Shown here: positions 21,431 through 30,192 of the stretch, one piece after another | How the letters are laid out: every line of letters begins with the position of its first letter | Position numbering within the stretch: the first letter of the stretch is position 1 | Assembly (NCBI GenBank): GCA_028098005.1 | Contig: JAOHFM010000009.1 | Span: forward strand, 1 to 44,650 | Source: Psychrosphaera sp. | GTDB taxonomy: Bacteria; Pseudomonadota; Gammaproteobacteria; Enterobacterales; Alteromonadaceae | Direction: 5' to 3' | DNA length: 44,650 nucleotides | Notes under the pieces: model-generated | What the model was told of the DNA's origin: nothing | Database searches by the model: none | Seen by the model: only the letters and a program-made list of their open reading frames with translations | Position numbers and translations under genes: made by a program

Positions 21431-23197
21431 TTAATAAGTTCGCGCTTTTGGCGGGAACGCTTCGCGGTATTTTGGTGACATATTAACATCACGCTTGCTC
21501 ATCTCTTCAGAGTTTGGATCATAAACACTGTGACATAACCAGTTTTCATCATCACGGTCTAAGAAGTCTTCACGACTGTGAGCTCCACGGCTTTCTGTAC
21601 GGAAGTTTGCAGCAACGGCTGTTGCATATGCTGTTTCCATTAAATTATCTAACTCTAAACATTCAATACGTTGAGTGTTAAATTCGCTCGAATTATCAGA
21701 AAGTTTTGCATGTTTTAAGCGTTCGCGAATCTCTTTTAGTTCAGCAAGGCCTTGTGCCATTGCTTTACCTTCACGGAATACTGAGAAGTTAAGCTGCATA
21801 CAACTTTGAAGATCTTTCTTAATTTGAACCGGATCTTCACCGTCTTTGTTATTTTCCCAACGGTTATAACGCTCAAGTGCCGCGTTTATATCATCTTCAG
21901 ATACGTCCGTTGCGCCTTTACCTTCACCTAAATATTTCTCTAGGTACTGGCCAGCAGCTCGACCAAATACAACCAAGTCTAGAAGTGAGTTACCACCAAG
22001 ACGGTTTGCACCGTGAACAGATACACAAGCGATTTCACCAACCGCAAATAAACCTTCTACTTCTTTAAATGAACCATCTTCTGCTTTAGTTAAAGCTTGA
22101 CCATTTACGTTAGTTGGTACACCACCCATCATATAGTGACAAGTTGGAATTACTGGGATTGGCTCATCCGCAGGGTGTACGTGTGCAAATGTTTTAGATA
22201 GTTCACAAACGCCTGGTAAACGTGACTCAAGTGTTTCGCGGCCTAAATGGTCTAACTTAAGTTTTAAGTGTGGACCTTGAGGACCATCACAGCCACGACC
22301 TTCACGTATTTCAGTCATCATTGAACGAGCAACAACATCACGAGACGCTAAATCTTTAGCATTTGGTGCATAACGTTCCATGAAGCGTTCGCCATCTTTA
22401 TTTAAAAGATAACCACCTTCTCCACGACAACCTTCTGTTACCAATGTACCTGCACCAGCTATACCCGTTGGGTGGAACTGCCACATTTCCATGTCTTGTA
22501 ACGCAACACCCGCACGAACTGCCATACCAACACCGTCACCAGTGTTAATATGTGCATTAGTAGTTGAAGCATAAATACGACCTGCACCACCTGTTGCTAG
22601 AACAGTTGCGCGTGCCTTAAAGAAAACAACTTCACCACTTTCAATATCAATTGCTGTACAACCAACAATGGCACCGTCTTGATTCTTAACCAAGTCTAAT
22701 GCATACCATTCGCTGTAAACGGTTGTTTTATTTTTAACATTTTGTTGATACAACAAATGTAATAAAGCATGTCCTGTACGGTCAGCTGCAGCAGCGGTAC
22801 GAGCGGCTTGCTCACCACCAAAGTTTTTCGACTGCCCACCAAATGGACGTTGGTAAACGGTACCGTCTTCAAAACGCGAGAAAGGTAAACCTTTGTTTTC
22901 CATTTCTAAAATCGCTTCTGGGCCCGTTTTACACATGTATTCAATTGCATCTTGGTCACCGATAAAGTCTGAGCCTTTAACAGTGTCATACATATGGTAT
23001 TCCCAGTTATCTTCGTGCGCATTACCTAGCGCTACTGTAATTCCGCCTTGAGCAGATACAGTATGTGAACGAGTTGGGAAAACTTTTGAAATCAAAGCAC
23101 ATGACTGGCCTGACTCAGAAATTTGCAATGCGGCACGCATACCCGCACCACCTGCGCCGATTACTACGGCATCAAATTCTCTTACAGAAATACTCAC
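21431..23197 (-). CDS. sdhA: Succinate dehydrogenase flavoprotein subunit
   Basis: Oxidises succinate to fumarate and passes electrons to SdhB. FAD-binding Rossmann motif [14 protein letters not shown] at the N-terminus, covalent-FAD histidine in [12 protein letters not shown], active-site blocks [18 protein letters not shown] and [22 protein letters not shown]-terminal [10 protein letters not shown] place the start at the GTG of 23197, which overlaps the sdhD stop (TAGTG) and gives [14 protein letters not shown] and 588 residues, exactly the E. coli SdhA length. The GTG at 23209 would add four residues and lie inside sdhD. Confidence 0.96.
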   Translation of the reverse strand: MSISVREFDAVVIGAGGAGMRAALQISESGQSCALISKVFPTRSHTVSAQGGITVALGNAHEDNWEYHMYDTVKGSDFIGDQDAIEYMCKTGPEAILEMENKGLPFSRFEDGTVYQRPFGGQSKNFGGEQAARTAAAADRTGHALLHLLYQQNVKNKTTVYSEWYALDLVKNQDGAIVGCTAIDIESGEVVFFKARATVLATGGAGRIYASTTNAHINTGDGVGMAVRAGVALQDMEMWQFHPTGIAGAGTLVTEGCRGEGGYLLNKDGERFMERYAPNAKDLASRDVVARSMMTEIREGRGCDGPQGPHLKLKLDHLGRETLESRLPGVCELSKTFAHVHPADEPIPVIPTCHYMMGGVPTNVNGQALTKAEDGSFKEVEGLFAVGEIACVSVHGANRLGGNSLLDLVVFGRAAGQYLEKYLGEGKGATDVSEDDINAALERYNRWENNKDGEDPVQIKKDLQSCMQLNFSVFREGKAMAQGLAELKEIRERLKHAKLSDNSSEFNTQRIECLELDNLMETAYATAVAANFRTESRGAHSREDFLDRDDENWLCHSVYDPNSEEMSKRDVNMSPKYREAFPPKARTY

Positions 23198-23544
23198 TAC
23201 ACACCCCACAAAATAAATAGACCAGCAACTACGTAAGCCAAACCTATAGTATTAAGAATAAAGCTTAACACTACGCGAACTGTCGCATTCTTCACATAGT
23301 CCGTAAGCACTTGCCACAAACCAATGCGAGTATGAACCCAAATACATAGCAAAGTAATAAATGTGAAAATCTTCATGCCTAAGTTGGCAAACAAACCAGA
23401 CCAAATTTCATAAGTCATTTCTGGTGTAGATAAAAACACATACAAGATGAAGAAAGTGTAAGCTGTCATTAATAATGCAGTTGCACGTAATGATACGTAA
23501 TCCTGTACACCGTCTCTTTTTAAAGAAGCTTGATTGATTACCAT
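23197..23544 (-). CDS. sdhD: Succinate dehydrogenase membrane anchor subunit SdhD
   Basis: Hydrophobic anchor that with SdhC binds haem b and ubiquinone. The start at ATG 23544 gives [26 protein letters not shown], colinear with E. coli SdhD (MVSNASALGRNGVHDF), and 115 residues, the E. coli length; the longer frame from 23580 lies inside sdhC. Three membrane helices: about 20-42, 55-77, 90-112. The conserved Asp/His region [14 protein letters not shown] carries the haem/quinone ligands. The first codons overlap the sdhC stop by 7 bases. Confidence 0.94.
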   Translation of the reverse strand: MVINQASLKRDGVQDYVSLRATALLMTAYTFFILYVFLSTPEMTYEIWSGLFANLGMKIFTFITLLCIWVHTRIGLWQVLTDYVKNATVRVVLSFILNTIGLAYVVAGLFILWGV

Positions 23545-23912
23545 ATCCATACTCCAGCTAATATTACTGTTACAATCCAAATAGCTATCGCCAATTTGGC
23601 ACTTAGGTTACCTGACTCCAACTCTTCCCAATGTCCCATATCCATTACTAAGTGACGTAAGCCACCAATAATATGGTAAGAAAGTGCTGCCAATGTACCA
23701 ATCGCTATAATCTTTCCGATAACGCCTTGCATTAGCTCTTTAGCTAATTCAAAACCTTCTGGAGATTGAAGAGAAATGGCCCAAACTACAATAACGAAGA
23801 TCAGAGCGAAAAACATCGCGACACCAGTCACACGGTGAAGAATTGACGCATTCGCCGTAGCTGGCATTGAAATGGTAGTCAGATCTAGATTTACAGGTCT
23901 TTGTTTTTTCAC
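23538..23912 (-). CDS. sdhC: Succinate dehydrogenase cytochrome b556 subunit SdhC
   Basis: Membrane anchor and haem/quinone-binding subunit. KKQRPVNLDLTTI at the N-terminus, quinone-site Ser and Arg in ASILHRVTG, haem ligand in the second helix (SYHIIGGLRHLVMDMG). Three membrane helices in 124 residues. The start is a GTG (23912): E. coli SdhC also reads VKKQRPVNL after four extra residues, and no ATG stands in frame close upstream, so GTG is the best choice. First gene of the operon, divergent from gltA across a 381-base region. Confidence 0.94.
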   Translation of the reverse strand: MKKQRPVNLDLTTISMPATANASILHRVTGVAMFFALIFVIVVWAISLQSPEGFELAKELMQGVIGKIIAIGTLAALSYHIIGGLRHLVMDMGHWEELESGNLSAKLAIAIWIVTVILAGVWIW

Positions 23913-24024
23913 GATTACATGCCTATCAGAGCTGTTTATTTATAGAGTATACCGTTGAAGTACACCAATGGTTTTGTCGAGCTTAAATTTTTTTATTTAT
24001 TCTAAATAAAGCTCAATAACAGTA

Positions 24025-24042
24025 ACTGCATACGAGTGCAGT
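24025..24042. promoter_or_regulatory. Dyad ACTGCA-N6-TGCAGT
   Basis: Perfect 6-bp inverted repeat with a 6-base centre in the sdhC/gltA divergent region, about 60 bases upstream of the candidate sdhC -35. An operator is possible; no regulator can be named. Confidence 0.35.
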
Positions 24043-24089
24043 ACAAGCAGTATATATAGCGATTTGAGATATATCAATTTCTGTTTAAA

Positions 24090-24103
24090 TTTAACGTGTT
24101 AAA
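24090..24103. promoter_or_regulatory. Dyad TTTAAC-GT-GTTAAA
   Basis: Perfect 14-bp inverted repeat midway between the sdhC and gltA start codons, so it could serve both promoters. Rich in GTTAA, the core of ArcA boxes, but arranged as an inverted rather than direct repeat. Confidence 0.35.
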
Positions 24104-24165
24104 GAGCAATATTTATACACCCAAACTATAGTGGTGAATAATAATTGAACATTTGTGCAATAAAA

Positions 24166-24196
24166 TTGACTTTTTACTCTACTTTAGAGTTACAAT
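24166..24196 (+). promoter_or_regulatory. Candidate gltA promoter
   Basis: TTGACT (24166-24171) and TACAAT (24191-24196), both one mismatch from consensus, separated by 19 bases, two more than ideal. The leader to the gltA ATG would be about 90 bases. The long spacer suggests an activator or a slightly different true start. Confidence 0.4.
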
Positions 24197-24293
24197 GGCG
24201 TGATTTTTTTAATGACTTATTTAATTATTTCATTTTCTTCTATACTGATGACTATGATTAATTAAAACAACTACATATTCGAGGAGAACATGC

Positions 24294-25580
24294 ATGGCAG
24301 ATAAAAAGGCCACAGTTCAAGTCACTGGACAAGAACCATTTGATTTACCAATGATGTCAGGCACTGCGGGTAACGACGTAATAGACGTTCGTACTTTAGG
24401 CGCACAAGGCGTATTTACATATGATCCGGGTTTTTTGGCCACTGCTTCATGTCAATCAGAGATTACTTTCATTGATGGCGGTAAAGGCGTTTTATTGCAC
24501 CGCGGTTACCCAATTGAACAACTAGCGAACGACTCTTCTTACTTAGAGTTATGTTATTTGTTGCTGCACGGAGAGTTACCTTCTTCTGAAAAACTTGAAG
24601 AATTTGAAGAAACAATCACTCATCACACTATGGTGCATGAGAAAATTGCAAACTTCTTCCACGGTTTTGTTGTTGATGCTCACCCAATGGCGATGCTTTG
24701 TGGTGTTGTAGGTGCATTATCGAGCTTCTATCATGATGACTTAAGCATTACAGACCCGGCTCAACGTAAGCGTAGCGCTTACCGTTTAGTTGCTAAATTG
24801 CCAACTATTGCAGCGATGGCTTACAAATACAGCATCGGTCAACCTTTTGTTTACCCGAAAAACAAACTCTCTTACTCAGAAAACTTCTTACATATGATGT
24901 TCTCTGTTCCTGCAGAAGACTACGAAGTAAACCCTATTATTGCTAAAGCGATGGATAAAATATTCATGCTTCATGCTGACCATGAGCAAAACGCATCGAC
25001 TTCTACAGTGCGTTTAGCTGGTTCATCTGGTGCAAATCCATATGCATGTATTGCTGCTGGTATTGCATCTTTATGGGGCCCTGCGCACGGCGGAGCAAAC
25101 GAAGCTTGTTTAACTATGCTTCAACAGATTGGTTCAGTTGATAGAATCCCTGAGTTTGTTGCAAAAGCAAAAGATAAAGCGGATCCATTCCGTCTTATGG
25201 GCTTTGGTCACCGTGTTTACAAAAACTTCGACCCACGCGCTAAAGTAATGCGTGAAACGTGTCATGAAGTTTTAACAGCATTAAAAATTGACGATCCACT
25301 GCTAGATGTTGCTATGGAACTAGAGCGTATTGCACTAGAAGACCCATACTTCGTTGAAAAGAAACTTTACCCGAATGTAGACTTCTACTCAGGTATTATT
25401 CTTAAAGCGATTGGTATTCCAACAAGCATGTTTACAGTAATATTTGCAATGTCTCGTACTGTTGGCTGGATCAGCCATTGGGACGAAATGTTAAGCGAAA
25501 AAGGTCAAAAAATTGGTCGTCCTCGTCAATTATATACAGGTCCTGCAAAGCGCGACTATGTAACTGTCGATAAACGATAA
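24294..25580 (+). CDS. gltA: Citrate synthase (type II, hexameric)
   Basis: Condenses acetyl-CoA and oxaloacetate to citrate, the entry of the TCA cycle. 428 residues, as in E. coli GltA. Active-site blocks [12 protein letters not shown] and [18 protein letters not shown], and [13 protein letters not shown] with the catalytic Asp region nearby. The N-terminal NADH-binding-type domain ([25 protein letters not shown]) marks the type II enzyme. Start ATG 24294; an out-of-frame ATG at 24290 is closed after four codons. Ribosome site GAGGAGA. Monocistronic, ended by a terminator, divergent from the sdh-suc operon as in enterics. Confidence 0.97.
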   Translation: MADKKATVQVTGQEPFDLPMMSGTAGNDVIDVRTLGAQGVFTYDPGFLATASCQSEITFIDGGKGVLLHRGYPIEQLANDSSYLELCYLLLHGELPSSEKLEEFEETITHHTMVHEKIANFFHGFVVDAHPMAMLCGVVGALSSFYHDDLSITDPAQRKRSAYRLVAKLPTIAAMAYKYSIGQPFVYPKNKLSYSENFLHMMFSVPAEDYEVNPIIAKAMDKIFMLHADHEQNASTSTVRLAGSSGANPYACIAAGIASLWGPAHGGANEACLTMLQQIGSVDRIPEFVAKAKDKADPFRLMGFGHRVYKNFDPRAKVMRETCHEVLTALKIDDPLLDVAMELERIALEDPYFVEKKLYPNVDFYSGIILKAIGIPTSMFTVIFAMSRTVGWISHWDEMLSEKGQKIGRPRQLYTGPAKRDYVTVDKR

Positions 25581-25599
25581 CTTTACCTACCTATCAGAG

Positions 25600-25624
25600 A
25601 GCAGCCTAATGGCTGCTTTTTTTT
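25600..25624 (+). terminator. Intrinsic terminator after gltA
   Basis: 7-bp stem AGCAGCC / GGCTGCT with loop TAAT, then a T-run of eight. Confidence 0.88.
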
Positions 25625-25637
25625 GTCTCAAATAAAG

Positions 25638-25696
25638 TTAGTCAAAATACTCCATTCATTTTTTATAAATAACCAATTCCACCAACTTTTAGTCAA
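25638..25696 (+). repeat. Direct repeat TTAGTCAA upstream of RND operon
   Basis: Two copies of TTAGTCAA at 25638-25645 and 25689-25696, 51 bp apart (about five helical turns), roughly 85-140 bp before the sigma-54-like element. They might be activator sites; 8-bp repeats in AT-rich DNA also arise by chance. Confidence 0.25.
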
Positions 25697-25778
25697 TTTG
25701 TTCAACTTACAGTTAACTTTTTAGTGCTAGAAAACAAAAAGAACACATAAGCCGTTGTAATACATATATTTTTATAAT

Positions 25779-25793
25779 TGGCACGCGATATGC
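25779..25793 (+). promoter_or_regulatory. Sigma-54-like -24/-12 promoter element
   Basis: TGGCAC-GCGAT-ATGC: the GG (-24) and GC (-12) dinucleotides have the exact sigma-54 spacing, and the -24 block is a perfect TGGCAC. The -12 block is ATGC instead of TTGC. The start would fall about 30 bases before the adaptor ATG at 25835. No good sigma-70 promoter is evident close by. Confidence 0.5.
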
Positions 25794-25834
25794 GAATGAG
25801 GGTTTAGTAAATAGCATTTAAATGGAATATAACA

Positions 25835-26914
25835 ATGACCACTCATCAACCTCTTAGAAAGCTTTCCTTAACGGCGCTAGCAGTACTATCTCTATTTTCA
25901 ATACAAGCATGTGAAGATGCATCAGCATCATTAGACAACACATCTCAAAAAGAAGAAATTGTAAAGGTGCCTGTAGAAGCTGAACTAGCTTCAAGGCAAA
26001 ACATCGGTAGTTACTATGCAGCTAACGCAGTATTAGAAAGTAGAGCAGAAGCGGATGTTATTAGTAAAGTTCAAGGCTTAGTTGAAGGTGTTTATGTTGA
26101 AGAAGGTGATTACGTTCAAAAGGGACAACTATTAGCAAAATTAGACTCTTCTCGTTATGTACTCGCATTGCAACAAAGAGAAGCTGCCTTAGCTCAAGTT
26201 AAAAGTGAATTACACAGATTAAAGTCTGCGAAAAATCAGGCGTTAGTAAGTGCGGATACTTTAGAGAAATTGGAGTGGCAATATAAATCACTTCAAGCAT
26301 CTACGGACGTAGCCAAACTTGATGTAAAAGAAACAGAAATTATTGCGCCAATAAGTGGCTATGTATCCGCTCGATATGTAAAAGTTGGCAATCTTGTTCA
26401 TCAGTATCAGCATCAAAATTTATTTCACATCGTGGCTCAAGATAAACTTGAAGGGGTTATTTATCTACCTGAAGGTAGACTCCCAGAAGTTAAAAAAGAT
26501 CAACCTGTTCAACTTAAACTGCCAGCCATTGGGGCCCAGTCTTTTAACGCACGCATCAGTCGTATAAGTCCGGTAATAGATGCCAATAACGGAACCTTTA
26601 AAGTTGTCGTAGAGGTTTCAAATTCAGAAAATTTATTGAAACCAGGTATGTTTGCCGAAGTGAACATCGAACTAGGGCTTCATAACAATGCGTTAGTTGC
26701 TCCTTCACGCTCTGTTATCTCTATTGACAATAGTGATTACGTTTACAAAATTATTGAAGGCAAAGCCGTTAAAACAAAAATTGAAGCTGGCTATCGCCAT
26801 GCCGGTTTAGTGGAGATCTTATCTGGAGTTTCAGATGATGAAGCCCTTATCGTAGCTGGACACAATAACCTAAAGAATGACGCCCTAGTTTCAATTGTAA
26901 CTGTTGAAGAGTAA
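25835..26914 (+). CDS. RND efflux periplasmic adaptor lipoprotein
   Basis: Membrane fusion protein that links an inner-membrane RND pump to an outer-membrane channel. Lipoprotein signal with Cys26 (SLFSIQAC). Then a barrel-sandwich half (VEAELASRQNIGSYYAANAVLES), lipoyl-like motif GLVEGVYVEEGDYVQKGQLLAKLD, a short coiled-coil hairpin (about 105-160, QQREAALAQVKSELHRLKSA), the second lipoyl half IIAPISGYVSARYVKVGNLV, and the beta-barrel and membrane-proximal domains to residue 359. First gene of a three-gene operon (adaptor plus two permeases, 11-base gap). No TolC-type gene is nearby. Substrate unknown. Confidence 0.93.
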   Translation: MTTHQPLRKLSLTALAVLSLFSIQACEDASASLDNTSQKEEIVKVPVEAELASRQNIGSYYAANAVLESRAEADVISKVQGLVEGVYVEEGDYVQKGQLLAKLDSSRYVLALQQREAALAQVKSELHRLKSAKNQALVSADTLEKLEWQYKSLQASTDVAKLDVKETEIIAPISGYVSARYVKVGNLVHQYQHQNLFHIVAQDKLEGVIYLPEGRLPEVKKDQPVQLKLPAIGAQSFNARISRISPVIDANNGTFKVVVEVSNSENLLKPGMFAEVNIELGLHNNALVAPSRSVISIDNSDYVYKIIEGKAVKTKIEAGYRHAGLVEILSGVSDDEALIVAGHNNLKNDALVSIVTVEE

Positions 26915-26925
26915 AAGGATTTACT

Positions 26926-29900
26926 ATGAAAATTGTTGAAATTGCAATTAAACGTCCAGTTACTATCTGGATGTTTGTACTAGCAGTTATGTTATTCGGG
27001 ATGGTTTCTTTGTCTCGTTTAGCAATAAATTTGTTACCCGATTTATCCTACCCTACCCTAACCATAAGAACAGATTATGACGGTGCTGCGCCTACGGAAG
27101 TAGAACTGCTAATAAGCAAGCCAATAGAAGAAGCGATAGGTATTGTTAAGAATATCCGACAAGTAAGCTCTATATCAAAAGCTGGCCAGTCAGACGTTAT
27201 TTTAGAATTTAACTGGGGCACAGATATGGACATGGCGAGCTTAAATGTTCGCGAAAAGTTGGATATTTTGCAACTTCCTCTAGATATTAAAAAGCCCGTC
27301 TTATTGAGGTTTAACCCAAGCTTAGATCCTATTATGAGGTTAGCACTGACGTCCAACGAAGAAACCTCAAACTTAAAATCCGTTCGTATATTTGCGGAAG
27401 AACAAATTAAACGCAGATTGGAGTCTATTTCAGGCGTCGCGTCGGTAAGAGTTGGCGGCGGCTTAGAACAAGAGATTCATATTGAAATTGACCAATTTAA
27501 ACTTAATCACCATCAAATCCCCTTACAACATATCATTCAGCGCCTTCGCGATGAAAATATCAACATGGCAGGCGGACGAGTAAAAGATATAAACCAAGAT
27601 TATTTTGTTCGAACCATAAACCAATTTAAAAATGTAGAAGAGATAAGGCAACTTATTGTTAAGCAAGAGCAACTAAAGGTAATTAGACTCGGTGATATTG
27701 CGTCTGTTAGTGACAGCCATAAGGAACGTGATTCCATTACTCAAATAGATGGTCAAGAAAGTATCGAAATTTCACTTTACAAAGAAGGTGACGCTAACTC
27801 CGTTCAAGTGGCTAAATCAGTTCTTAATCAGCTGCAGCCTATAAATGATAATTTACCAAATGGATTGGCAATAAAGACAATTTATAATCAAGCAGACTTT
27901 ATTGAATCTGCCGTAAATGAAGTAAAAACGGCAGGTGTCATCGGTGGTTTACTCGCTATGCTTGTGCTCTTTTTATTCCTGCGCAACTCATGGACAACCT
28001 TTATTGTATCGCTCTCAATTCCCGTTTCCGTCATTGCGACATTTAATTTTATGTATGGAAACAATATCTCATTAAACATTATGAGTTTAGGCGGTATCGC
28101 ACTTGCTATTGGCCTGTTGGTAGACAGTGCCATTGTTGTACTAGAAAACATTGCACGATACAAAGAAAAGGGAGTAACACCTAAGCTTGCAGCACTTAAT
28201 GGTACTAATGAAGTTGCCATGGCGGTTACTGCATCAACATTAACGACAATGGCGGTGTTTTTTCCGCTGGCGTTTGTTGAAGGTATCGCCGGGCAGTTAT
28301 TTAGTGACCAAGCTATGGCAATCACCTTTGCCCTGCTAGCATCATTGATTGTTTCAATTACGCTTATTCCTATGCTGGCCTCAAGAGAAAAGAAAGAGCA
28401 CAAATACATACCTGAAGTCGCACCTCAAGTTAAAGAGCCGGTAAAAAGAGGTAAACTCAGCAATGTGATTTATGTAATTACCTGGCCGCTAAGAATAATC
28501 GCAAAAACTGTTACTTATTGGGTTCCTTTAGCACTGGTTATTGTATTCAAGTCTATTGTCAAAGTTGTCGCTAGAGGCATGTCGTTTATTTTGACCCCCA
28601 CGGCTACAGCGTTTAATTGGTTGTTTGACAAACTGTCTACGGTTTATAAAACGGCGCTGGATAAAACCCTAAATTGGCCTAAAACCGTTATCTCAGTCAT
28701 TCTTTTAGCTTCTGTTGGTGCAGTTCCACTGGCCACTAAGCTCGGTTCTGAGTTATTACCACCAATGTCTCAAGGTGAGTTTTATGTAGATGTACTTCTC
28801 CCAACAGGTGCAAAATTAGAAGAAACTCGCGCAAAAATATCATCATTAGCTGAAACCGCCAGTAACCTGCCAATGGTAGAAAAAACCTATAGCATGGTAG
28901 GTACTGGAAGTTTGCTTAATGCGTCGCCGGCGCAAAGTGGCGATAACTGGGGACGGTTAAATATTGTATTAAAAAGTGACGCTGATAAAACAACAGAGGC
29001 TGAGGTGATCGAATCACTTCGATCAATTGTTGATAAAATGCCAGGCGTGGTTAGCACTATTGAACGCCCTCAACTCATGAGTTTTAAAGCGCCAATCCAA
29101 ATTGTCTTAACAAGTTACGACTTAAATGGCCTTCGTAACGCGAGCAGTAAACTCGTTGAAAAAATGAAAGACAACTCGCTTCTAACAGACATTAATCCAA
29201 CGTTAAAAGCGGGTAACCCAGAAATATCGCTAGACTTTAATCATGCACGCCTAGCTCAATTGGGTTTAACAGCCTCTGAAGTCTCAGAAGTTGTCGCCAC
29301 GCAAGTTGGCGGAAAAGTAGCTAGCAAACTAGTCATAGGCGATAGAAAAGTCGACATTCTTGTAAGAACCGCGGAGTCTCGACGAAATTCAATTAATGAT
29401 TTACGCCAGCTCATAATTAACCCAACAGCTGATCGCTCTATAACACTAGAAGAGGTTGCAGACATTAATTTGACTACGGGACCAAGCGAAATTAATCGTC
29501 TGCAGCAAGAGCGCGTTGCTTTAATTGATGTTAATTTTAGTTCAGGCGACTTGGCCTCAGCGGTAACCGTGGTGCAACAGATTATAGATGACAGTGGTTT
29601 ACCGCTAAATATTAAAACCAGTATTGATGGTCAAAATGAAGATATGCAGCACTCTTTTGACTCTCTTATGATGGCACTAGCACTGGCAATATTTATGGTC
29701 TACATCGTCATGGCTTCACAATTTGAGTCACTGCTTCACCCCCTACTCATATTGTTTACTGTGCCATTAGCTGGTGCTGGTTCTATCTATGGTTTGTACA
29801 TCACGGGTACAAACTTGAGTGTTGTGGTTTTCATCGGTTTTATTATGCTCGCAGGCATTGTAGTTAATAATGCTATCGTCTTAATCGACCGCATAAACCA

Positions 29901-30192
29901 ACTACGAGAGCAAGGTGTAGAAAAAGTCGAAGCGATAAAACAATCCGCAGAAACTCGTTTAAGACCCATAATAATGACCACTCTCACAACAACACTTGGT
30001 TTACTGCCGCTTGCAATAGGTTTTGGTGATGGTGCGGAGATGCGGACACCAATGGCGTTGACCGTAATTTTTGGGTTGGTATTCGCAACGCTGTTAACGT
30101 TATTGTTTATTCCTGCCCTTTATTGGTTATTCGACCTTAAGCAATTTGAAGTACAAGGAGATGACCATGTCGTTGCCATCACAACAAAGTAG
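26926..30192 (+). CDS. RND efflux permease, first of a pair, with inter-domain insertion
   Basis: Inner-membrane proton-driven pump of the HAE1/AcrB superfamily; 1088 residues against the usual ~1030. Twelve membrane helices expected: TM1 near 12-32, then porter region, TM2-6 around 335-485, TM7 near 585-605, second porter region, TM8-12 from 910. In TM4 the AcrB pair Asp-Asp reads LVDSAIVVLEN (second Asp replaced by Ser); in TM10 the AcrB lysine (AKNA) is VNNAIVLID. Residues about 486-577 hold roughly 55 extra residues with hydrophobic stretches (TYWVPLALVIVF, MSFILTP) between TM6 and TM7. The next permease gene starts inside its last codons. Substrate unknown. Confidence 0.93.
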   Translation: MKIVEIAIKRPVTIWMFVLAVMLFGMVSLSRLAINLLPDLSYPTLTIRTDYDGAAPTEVELLISKPIEEAIGIVKNIRQVSSISKAGQSDVILEFNWGTDMDMASLNVREKLDILQLPLDIKKPVLLRFNPSLDPIMRLALTSNEETSNLKSVRIFAEEQIKRRLESISGVASVRVGGGLEQEIHIEIDQFKLNHHQIPLQHIIQRLRDENINMAGGRVKDINQDYFVRTINQFKNVEEIRQLIVKQEQLKVIRLGDIASVSDSHKERDSITQIDGQESIEISLYKEGDANSVQVAKSVLNQLQPINDNLPNGLAIKTIYNQADFIESAVNEVKTAGVIGGLLAMLVLFLFLRNSWTTFIVSLSIPVSVIATFNFMYGNNISLNIMSLGGIALAIGLLVDSAIVVLENIARYKEKGVTPKLAALNGTNEVAMAVTASTLTTMAVFFPLAFVEGIAGQLFSDQAMAITFALLASLIVSITLIPMLASREKKEHKYIPEVAPQVKEPVKRGKLSNVIYVITWPLRIIAKTVTYWVPLALVIVFKSIVKVVARGMSFILTPTATAFNWLFDKLSTVYKTALDKTLNWPKTVISVILLASVGAVPLATKLGSELLPPMSQGEFYVDVLLPTGAKLEETRAKISSLAETASNLPMVEKTYSMVGTGSLLNASPAQSGDNWGRLNIVLKSDADKTTEAEVIESLRSIVDKMPGVVSTIERPQLMSFKAPIQIVLTSYDLNGLRNASSKLVEKMKDNSLLTDINPTLKAGNPEISLDFNHARLAQLGLTASEVSEVVATQVGGKVASKLVIGDRKVDILVRTAESRRNSINDLRQLIINPTADRSITLEEVADINLTTGPSEINRLQQERVALIDVNFSSGDLASAVTVVQQIIDDSGLPLNIKTSIDGQNEDMQHSFDSLMMALALAIFMVYIVMASQFESLLHPLLILFTVPLAGAGSIYGLYITGTNLSVVVFIGFIMLAGIVVNNAIVLIDRINQLREQGVEKVEAIKQSAETRLRPIIMTTLTTTLGLLPLAIGFGDGAEMRTPMALTVIFGLVFATLLTLLFIPALYWLFDLKQFEVQGDDHVVAITTK
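30155..30160 (+). promoter_or_regulatory. Ribosome binding site deciding start of second permease
   Basis: AAGGAG, 6 bases before the ATG at 30167. The upstream ATGs (30146, 30161) have no correctly spaced site. Confidence 0.7.

Larger units (their letters stand above)
23913..24293. promoter_or_regulatory. Divergent control region between sdhCDAB-suc and gltA
   Basis: 381 bases without a gene. It holds two perfect dyads: ACTGCA-N6-TGCAGT (24025-24042) and TTTAAC-GT-GTTAAA (24090-24103, midway between the two start codons). There is a candidate sdhC promoter on the minus strand: TTGGTG (23963-23968), 18-base spacer, TATAAA (23939-23944). I see no convincing CRP site (TGTGA-N6-TCACA). The second dyad has GTTAA elements like ArcA boxes but not their usual direct-repeat spacing. 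Confidence 0.5.

Noticed and set aside
24090..24103. ArcA box before gltA/sdhC
   Set aside because: GTTAA cores are present but as an inverted repeat; ArcA sites are direct repeats about 10-11 bp apart. Kept only as an unnamed dyad.
23913..24293. CRP site before sdhC or gltA
   Set aside because: No TGTGA-N6-TCACA or close variant found by eye on either strand.
27888..28409. Long open frame (173 codons) antisense to the first RND permease
   Set aside because: Low-complexity, Ala/Ser/Thr-rich translation opposite a clearly coding permease; no ribosome site and no protein-family features.
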